Origin: Hahella ganghwensis DSM 17046
Lineage (GTDB): Bacteria > Pseudomonadota > Gammaproteobacteria > Pseudomonadales > Oleiphilaceae
Assembly (NCBI RefSeq): GCF_000376785.1
Contig: NZ_AQXX01000083.1
Span: 1 to 42,216, forward strand
Reading direction: 5' to 3'
DNA length: 42,216 nucleotides
Of this stretch, positions 37,509 to 42,216 are shown one piece after another. Position 1 is the first letter of the stretch. Each line of letters opens with the position of its first letter. Position numbers and translations under genes: made by a program. The notes beneath the pieces were generated by a model that did not search any database, had not been told where the DNA came from, and worked only from the letters and a program-made list of their open reading frames with translations.

Positions 37509-38156
37509 TCAGGCCTTGATACCATACTGACTTCGGTATTCCGCAACCTGGTCGTAATGTTGCGCCAGCTCAGGATCTGTTTTGAGAAACTCCAGAATTT
37601 GATCCAGCTGGATAATAGCCTGGACGGGAATCTGGTATTGTTGCTCAATTTCCTGTATCGCGGAAAGTTCCTGCTGACCACGTTCCTGACGGTCCAAAGC
37701 TATCAGGACTCCGGCAGGTTCAGCGCCTTCGGCTTTAATAATGTCGATCACTTCGCGAATGGCAGTACCAGCGGTGATGACATCATCGACGATTAGCACT
37801 TTGCCCTGTAATGGGGCGCCAACGATGGAGCCGCCTTCGCCATGTGTTTTGGCTTCTTTGCGGTTGAATGCGTAAGGAAGATCTAGCTGGTGCTTGTCTG
37901 CCAGCGCTACGGATAGCGCGGATACTAGGGGGATACCCTTATAGGCAGGGCCGAACAACAGATCATACTCCATTTGACTGTTGAGCAGCGCGTCGGCATA
38001 AAAATTGCCAAGCTGGGCTAATGCCATTGATGTATTAAATAAGCCCGCATTGAAGAAATACGGGCTCTGGCGGCCAGACTTCAGGGTGAACTGGCCGAAA
38101 TTCAGCACTTTCCGGTCAATGGCGAATTGGATAAAAGATTTTTGATAAGCAAGCAT
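37509..38156 (-). CDS. pyrE: Orotate phosphoribosyltransferase
   Basis: The 215-residue enzyme joins orotate to PRPP to give OMP in pyrimidine synthesis. Motifs are [16 protein letters not shown] near the N-terminus, [14 protein letters not shown] and the PRPP loop [14 protein letters not shown]. The start [13 protein letters not shown] fits the family; an upstream in-frame ATG at 38210 would add 18 unconserved residues. It is divergent from crc, the order known from Pseudomonas. Confidence 0.95.
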   Translation of the reverse strand: MLAYQKSFIQFAIDRKVLNFGQFTLKSGRQSPYFFNAGLFNTSMALAQLGNFYADALLNSQMEYDLLFGPAYKGIPLVSALSVALADKHQLDLPYAFNRKEAKTHGEGGSIVGAPLQGKVLIVDDVITAGTAIREVIDIIKAEGAEPAGVLIALDRQERGQQELSAIQEIEQQYQIPVQAIIQLDQILEFLKTDPELAQHYDQVAEYRSQYGIKA

Positions 38157-38237
38157 TAGAGTCTCTATTACCCCTGAGTTCTTTTGCACGAAATACGAAT
38201 TAGGTATCATACACGCAAATTTTTATAGGTAACATCT

Positions 38238-39011
38238 ATGAGGGTAGTAACAATCAGCGTGAACGGACTCAAGCGTGCCGCTGCCGAAGGTTTCTTCGAG
38301 TGGATGCTTGAGCAGGACGCTGACGTAGTATGCGTTCAGGACCATCGAATGCGGGTCTACGAACTTGATGAGCCGGAATTCCGGCCCGAAGGCTATGAAG
38401 CCTATTTTCTTGATGCCGCAGAACTATCCGATGGTGGGGTTGGAATATACACCCGGCAGATTCCCAAAGCCATTATGATGGGCTTTGCCTATGCGCCAGC
38501 TGATATGAATGGTGCATTTCTACAGGCAGACTTTGAAGCGGTCAGTGTGGCATCGCTCATGGTTCCCTGTGCTCTGACTGATGAGTCCAAGCAGCAGGAA
38601 AAAGACGACTTCATGGAGGCCTTTGGCAATCACCTGAAGAAAACGCTGCGTAAGCGTCGTCAATTTCTGTTCTGTGGAAACTTGCAGACAGCTCACTTGG
38701 TGACTGATGCCAGCAGCCGCTATCACAAGCTTGAAGTCTCCGGATTTCTTCCTCATGAGCGAGGATGGTTCGATGAAGTATTTGATGAAATGGAATATAT
38801 CGATGCATTCCGTCGCGTCAACAAAGAGAAGAACCAATATACCTGGTGGCCTGAAGCTGCAGAAGGATGGCGTAAGCAAGCTGGCTGGCGGACTGACTAT
38901 CAGATTGCCACGTCAGGTTTGAAAGGTTCTATCAAACGGGCCTGGATTGATACAGAAACCCGTTTTTCTGATCATGCGCCGTTAATCGTGGACTATGATA
39001 TCGAGTATTAG
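38238..39011 (+). CDS. crc: Crc-type catabolite repression control protein
   Basis: The 257-residue protein has the exonuclease III/AP-endonuclease fold, but key residues are altered: VQDHR replaces the catalytic QETK, and CGNLQTAH replaces GDFN, while SDHAPLI is kept. This is the Crc pattern. In pseudomonads Crc forms a translational repression complex with Hfq on A-rich mRNA motifs, setting the order of carbon-source use. The place between pyrE and rph is the same. AGGTAA precedes the ATG. Confidence 0.9.
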   Translation: MRVVTISVNGLKRAAAEGFFEWMLEQDADVVCVQDHRMRVYELDEPEFRPEGYEAYFLDAAELSDGGVGIYTRQIPKAIMMGFAYAPADMNGAFLQADFEAVSVASLMVPCALTDESKQQEKDDFMEAFGNHLKKTLRKRRQFLFCGNLQTAHLVTDASSRYHKLEVSGFLPHERGWFDEVFDEMEYIDAFRRVNKEKNQYTWWPEAAEGWRKQAGWRTDYQIATSGLKGSIKRAWIDTETRFSDHAPLIVDYDIEY

Positions 39012-39054
39012 TGGAATGGCCTGTGAATGTGGTATCAGGGATGATAGCGATATC

Positions 39055-39085
39055 AAAAAAGGGCAGTATTTACTGCCCTTTTTTT
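39055..39085. terminator. Bidirectional terminator between crc and rph
   Basis: A GGGCAGTA / TACTGCCC hairpin is flanked by A6 on the left and T7 on the right. It lies between two converging genes and should act on both. Confidence 0.9.
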
Positions 39086-39106
39086 GTGCTTAGCTCTACC
39101 AGTAAC

Positions 39107-39826
39107 CTATGCGTCTGTTATGGCGCTTTCCTGAATGGTGAAAATTTCCTGCATTCCTTGCTTGGCCAGATTGAGCATAGCGCTGAGTTCTGTCTCACTG
39201 AAAGGCGCACCTTCTGCTGTACCCTGGATTTCGATAAATCCGGTTTCATCCGTCATGATGACATTCATATCCGTTTCTGCCTGGGAGTCTTCTGCATAAT
39301 CCAGGTCCAGTACGGGGGTGCCTTCATATACGCCAACAGAAATAGCAGCAACCTTGTGCAAAAGAGGGCTATGCTTGATGGCGCCTTTTGCCATCTGACC
39401 CTGAATGGCCAACGCCATAGCGACGTATCCACCGGTAATTGAAGCAGTCCGCGTGCCTCCGTCCGCTTGAATAACATCACAGTCTACCGTAATCGAGATG
39501 TCCGGCATCTTTTTCAGGTCAAGCGCGGCTCTCAGTGAGCGGCCAATCAAGCGCTGGATTTCGACTGTGCGTCCCTGTTGCTTACCACGTGCAGATTCAC
39601 GTTGATTACGGGTGCCCGTTGCTCGCGGAAGCATCCCATACTCGGCGGTCACCCAGCCCTGGTCTTCCCCTCTGAGGAATCGGGGTACACTGTTCTCAAC
39701 GGAGGCGGTGCAAATGACTTTGGTGTCACCAAACTCTATCAGCACAGAACCTTCCGCATGCTTGGTGTAGTTCCTGGTGATGCGTATATCTCTTAGCTGG
39801 TCAGGACGGCGTCCGCTGGGTCTCAT
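39107..39826 (-). CDS. rph: Ribonuclease PH
   Basis: The 239-residue phosphorolytic 3'-5' exoribonuclease trims the 3' ends of tRNA precursors. It begins [20 protein letters not shown] and has [31 protein letters not shown] and the phosphate-binding region. Length is full, without the frameshift known from laboratory E. coli K-12. It is divergent from the DUF1904 gene and yicC, as in the conserved rph/yicC pairing. Confidence 0.96.
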   Translation of the reverse strand: MRPSGRRPDQLRDIRITRNYTKHAEGSVLIEFGDTKVICTASVENSVPRFLRGEDQGWVTAEYGMLPRATGTRNQRESARGKQQGRTVEIQRLIGRSLRAALDLKKMPDISITVDCDVIQADGGTRTASITGGYVAMALAIQGQMAKGAIKHSPLLHKVAAISVGVYEGTPVLDLDYAEDSQAETDMNVIMTDETGFIEIQGTAEGAPFSETELSAMLNLAKQGMQEIFTIQESAITDA

Positions 39827-40076
39827 AAATCTATCTCGACAGTTGGGTGACTGGTGAATGGCATTTCCGCCATCATAAAAAAGGTGGCAAGTGTAGCACG
39901 ATCCGCGCTATGTCGACATGTATAGCCTTTATTGCGTAGAGCCAAAAGTGGGTTGAGCTGCAGACAAACAAGGGGACATCCTTGTAGGAAAATTTATTAG
40001 CCATTGCATACCATCAAAGATAGCGTGACAATCAAATGGCTTATCAGTAAACCTCATTGCATCGCTGGAGGTTCAA

Positions 40077-40490
40077 ATGCCCGTTATTCGAATTAAGTCC
40101 TTGCCGTTAGCTCAGGATACAGACATCGCACGTGTGCTTGAGGGCATAAGCAAGGAATTTGCAGAGTCTGTCGCAGTCAGTGTTGATCATGTCTATCTTA
40201 CCTGGGAGTATTGGTCTCCGGGTCATTACGCCCATCAGGGAAGGGCGGCAGGCCTACAGGAAAACGATAGCCATCCGATTCAGGTGGAATTGGTGACCCC
40301 GGATATTTTCAGTCCGTCAAGGGTGGAACTGATGCTCAGTAGCATTGCTCAAGCCATCAGTCGGAGAACTCATGTACCTGTAGAAAACATTTTTGTCATC
40401 CGCACAGTCGTCACACCCGGTAATGTGTTCGACCATGGGAAGGTTGAGCGTTGGGATACCTTTACTGAAGAAGGGTTCCATGGAAGCTGA
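40077..40490 (+). CDS. DUF1904 tautomerase-like protein
   Basis: The 137-residue protein begins MPVIRIKSLPLAQDTDIA and matches DUF1904, related to the tautomerase superfamily. The proline after Met would be the catalytic N-terminal residue if it were an active tautomerase. Two beta-alpha-beta units are seen (1-65 and 70-120, the second with VELVTPDIFSPSRVELML). GGAGG precedes the ATG. No substrate is known. Confidence 0.75.
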   Translation: MPVIRIKSLPLAQDTDIARVLEGISKEFAESVAVSVDHVYLTWEYWSPGHYAHQGRAAGLQENDSHPIQVELVTPDIFSPSRVELMLSSIAQAISRRTHVPVENIFVIRTVVTPGNVFDHGKVERWDTFTEEGFHGS

Positions 40491-40670
40491 CACGGCTCAA
40501 TAATGTTGACGCCGTTGTGTGCATGATCTGTGGTGGTCTGTGACTAGAAGGAAGGATGTCGTCAGGTCAGACTGACGGTTGACAGTCTCCTATGTGCGTT
40601 ATTAAGTTGGCATCATTTCATGGTTTTGACCATGATTATTCATTTATGGGGAAATTAAGGTGGAGAAATT

Positions 40671-41537
40671 ATGATTCGCAGTATGACAGCATATGCCCGG
40701 CAGGACGCTCGTGGCGAATGGGGAACGCTAACCTGGGAGCTGCGCTCTGTGAATCATCGATATCTTGAGCCGGTATTCAGAATTCCGGAAGCATTACGGG
40801 ATATAGAGCCTGCCTTGAGAGATAGTTTGAGGCGTTATGTCCAGCGCGGCAAGCTGGAATGCCAGCTTAAATTTCAGCAGGAGTCCCAGTCCACCGGTAG
40901 CTTCAGCGTGAACCTGGATCTGGCCAATGAGTTGAATCATGCGGTTAATCAGATCAATCGCCTGTTGGATAATCCGGCCCACATCGATGCTTTTGACTTT
41001 ATTAATTGGCCTGGTGTGATGGTGACTGAGGAAACAGATCTTGAGCCGGTGAAGGAAGAAGCGATTTCCCTGTTTAATCAGGCTCTGGGACAACTGGTCA
41101 CGACCCGGGAGCGTGAAGGCGGCCGAATTCACCCAATGCTGGACGACCGTCTGGACAGTATTGCCGAAATCGTCGAAAAAGTACGTGAAAAACTACCGCA
41201 CATTCTGGAACGTCAAAATGAAGCCCTGAGATCCAGGTTTGAAGAATTACGCTTGGATATTGATCCCGGTCGATTGGAACAGGAAATGGTAATGCTGGCA
41301 CAGAAAGCCGATGTGGCTGAAGAGCTGGATCGCCTGGAGGCACACGTGCATGAGGTCAAGGAAGTTCTGGCCAAAAAAGAGCCTGTCGGACGGCGCCTGG
41401 ACTTCCTGATGCAGGAACTGAATCGTGAAGCCAACACCCTCTCCTCGAAATCATTGGTGACGGAAACCACGCAGTTTGCGGTGGAGTTGAAGGTGTTGAT
41501 CGAACAGATGCGGGAGCAGGTGCAGAATATTGAGTAG
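40671..41537 (+). CDS. yicC: YicC-family endoribonuclease
   Basis: The 288-residue protein has the family's N-terminus MIRSMTAYARQDARG, then WELRSVNHRYLEP, and the C-terminal DUF1732 segment GRRLDFLMQELNREANTLSSKS. YicC of E. coli is reported to promote decay of the small RNA RyhB and to be an endoribonuclease. AAGGTGGAG lies before the ATG. It is near rph, as in many gammaproteobacteria. A terminator follows. Confidence 0.94.
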   Translation: MIRSMTAYARQDARGEWGTLTWELRSVNHRYLEPVFRIPEALRDIEPALRDSLRRYVQRGKLECQLKFQQESQSTGSFSVNLDLANELNHAVNQINRLLDNPAHIDAFDFINWPGVMVTEETDLEPVKEEAISLFNQALGQLVTTREREGGRIHPMLDDRLDSIAEIVEKVREKLPHILERQNEALRSRFEELRLDIDPGRLEQEMVMLAQKADVAEELDRLEAHVHEVKEVLAKKEPVGRRLDFLMQELNREANTLSSKSLVTETTQFAVELKVLIEQMREQVQNIE

Positions 41538-41565
41538 CATCTGCTAAGATCCGAAACTGCTCTGT

Positions 41566-41598
41566 AAGGCCCTAAATATAGGGCCTTTTTGTTTTTTC
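41566..41598 (+). terminator. Terminator after yicC
   Basis: A perfect 9-bp stem (AAGGCCCTA / TAGGGCCTT) with an AATA loop is followed by TTTGTTTTTTC. It is the last clear chromosomal feature before the mobile DNA at the right edge. Confidence 0.9.
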
Positions 41599-41718
41599 TT
41601 CAGTAAAGTTCGTAAACATTCGGCCGAAATCCACGTCCAACTGGCGAATAAATTGGAGGGTAAACCGATAAAGCTCTCAGTGAAACTGAGGAGTGAATTT
41701 TTCCTGATAGAGCCCTGA

Positions 41719-41796
41719 CGAGGTTTCTAGATAAAGATAGAACTATCCCCGAAGACGAACTTCTCTGCGAACGGATTCTAAAAAAGGACTGGCCAT
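41719..41796 (-). pseudogene. intI: Frameshifted start of an integron integrase (intI)
   Basis: The minus strand from ATG 41796 (GGGAGAG upstream) reads MASP, then after a one-base loss in a T-run (41780-41785) FLESVRREVRLRG, then in the first frame again SIFI-stop-KPR. Together this matches the usual IntI N-terminus (FLESVR...LRGYSIRTEKTY), with TAG where a glutamate codon is expected. Beyond 41719 no integrase sequence is recognisable and the yicC terminator is soon reached, so the rest of the gene is lost. A LexA-type box stands 28 bp upstream, as in real intI promoters. Confidence 0.65.
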
Positions 41797-41821
41797 ATAC
41801 TCACTCTCCCTGTGATCTTTA

Positions 41822-41841
41822 TGCTGTATATAAGCACAGTA
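41822..41841. promoter_or_regulatory. LexA (SOS) box
   Basis: CTGTATATAAGCACAG (41824-41839) has the CTGT-N8-ACAG form of the gammaproteobacterial LexA operator, and 16 of 20 positions of the extended site match the E. coli consensus. It lies 28 bp upstream of the decayed intI start, and intI genes are known SOS targets. It may also affect rightward transcription. Confidence 0.75.
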
Positions 41842-42178
41842 TATTGGAAAGGAGTCAAGAAAGTCGCACGCTTTGCTGTACCGGATGGCTCGGTTTTCCG
41901 ATGAAGTAGTTCTGAAAAATGTTTTGATTCAATAACTTGGGATCTGGCTTGTTGTGATAACGAGACCCCCAAGAAAGTGTATATGCGCACGCACGGTTTC
42001 TCGTAAATGAGGTAGTTTGACTTTCTGGGATTTTACACTGGAATCAGTGGGCTGGAGGAACTATCTTCAAAATGTTGGAATGGAAAAACGCGCATGCGCG
42101 ATATACACATAATGATATGGACGCTCCCTTTCTATACTGAACAGGCTGAGAAGTTAGTTAAACCTGGAGGGATATATT
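41842..42178. other. Non-coding stretch between intI remnant and IS110 transposase
   Basis: No gene is supported. An inverted repeat joins GTGTATATGCGC (41977-41988) with GCGCGATATACAC (42096-42108), pairing with one bulged base over a loop of about 107 bases; next to the right arm is the palindrome CGCGCATGCGCG (42089-42100). A GTTAAAC heptamer (42157-42163), matching the GTTRRRY core of integron recombination sites, lies 16 bp before the transposase start. The old attI site and the IS110 left end should both be in here. Confidence 0.45.
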
Positions 42179-42216
42179 ATGAAAAGTATATCCGTTATTG
42201 GTATTGATTTGGCCAA
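42179..42216 (+). CDS. IS110-family transposase, N-terminal start only
   Basis: The last 38 bases encode MKSISVIGIDLAK-type sequence (12 full codons, cut by the window end), the start of the RuvC-like DEDD domain of IS110/IS1111 transposases, where the aspartate of GIDLAK is catalytic. CTGGAGGG lies upstream as a ribosome binding site. The element has no terminal inverted repeats by family rule, so its left end cannot be fixed here. Confidence 0.8.
   Translation, partial: MKSISVIGIDLA

Noticed and set aside
38238-39011. Crc protein as an active exonuclease III
   Set aside because: Catalytic motifs are replaced (VQDHR, CGNLQTAH) in the way typical of Crc, so nuclease activity is not expected.
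41778-41990. 70-codon minus-strand frame across the LexA box
   Set aside because: It runs through the SOS box and the intI start in a different frame, and its sequence resembles nothing.

Overview
The window comes from the chromosome of a gammaproteobacterium of the Pseudomonas/Oceanospirillales type, probably marine. Two blocks keep gene orders I recall from Pseudomonas: trmB, hemW, rdgB, a DUF4426 gene, metW, metX, yggT, proC, yggS, pilT, pilU; and pyrE, crc, rph, yicC. A Crc-type protein with lost nuclease residues points the same way. polA, a DUF2782 gene and thrB lie between the blocks.

Positions 1-8167 are one end of a Tn7-like transposon. From this end inward, all on the minus strand, it carries tnsA, tnsB, tnsC, a single tniQ, and a gene for a zinc-ribbon protein with a tyrosine-recombinase-like DNA-binding region but no visible catalytic centre (tniE-like). 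A GHKL ATPase gene follows as the first cargo. The element has cut comM (yifB/radA-like Mg-chelatase ATPase): only its last 230 codons remain, from 8168 on. The set and the target resemble the Tn6022/AbaR backbone of Acinetobacter. The other end and the 5' half of comM are outside the window.

Positions 8870-20000 hold a NIT-like sensor-domain protein, trmB, a glycine-betaine type ABC importer operon (proX-proW-proV), a small coiled-coil protein, a small membrane protein, and the hemW/rdgB/DUF4426/metW/metX series. Between metX and yggT (20000-24900) the conserved order is interrupted by accessory genes: an outer-membrane porin, a decayed AraC-type regulator, a small secreted protein and a dynamin-like GTPase.

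Positions 24900-41540 are mostly housekeeping: yggT, proC, yggS, the twitching-motility ATPases pilT and pilU, polA, DUF2782, thrB, a DUF4010/MgtC-like membrane protein, a phasin-like protein, a DUF4124-like coiled-coil protein, a TauE/SafE permease, pyrE, crc, rph, a DUF1904 protein and yicC.

The right edge (41600-42216) is again mobile-DNA territory. A good LexA (SOS) box stands in front of a frameshifted start of an integron integrase (intI), and an IS110-family transposase begins at 42179 and runs off the window. This looks like the remnant of an integron invaded by an IS110 element.
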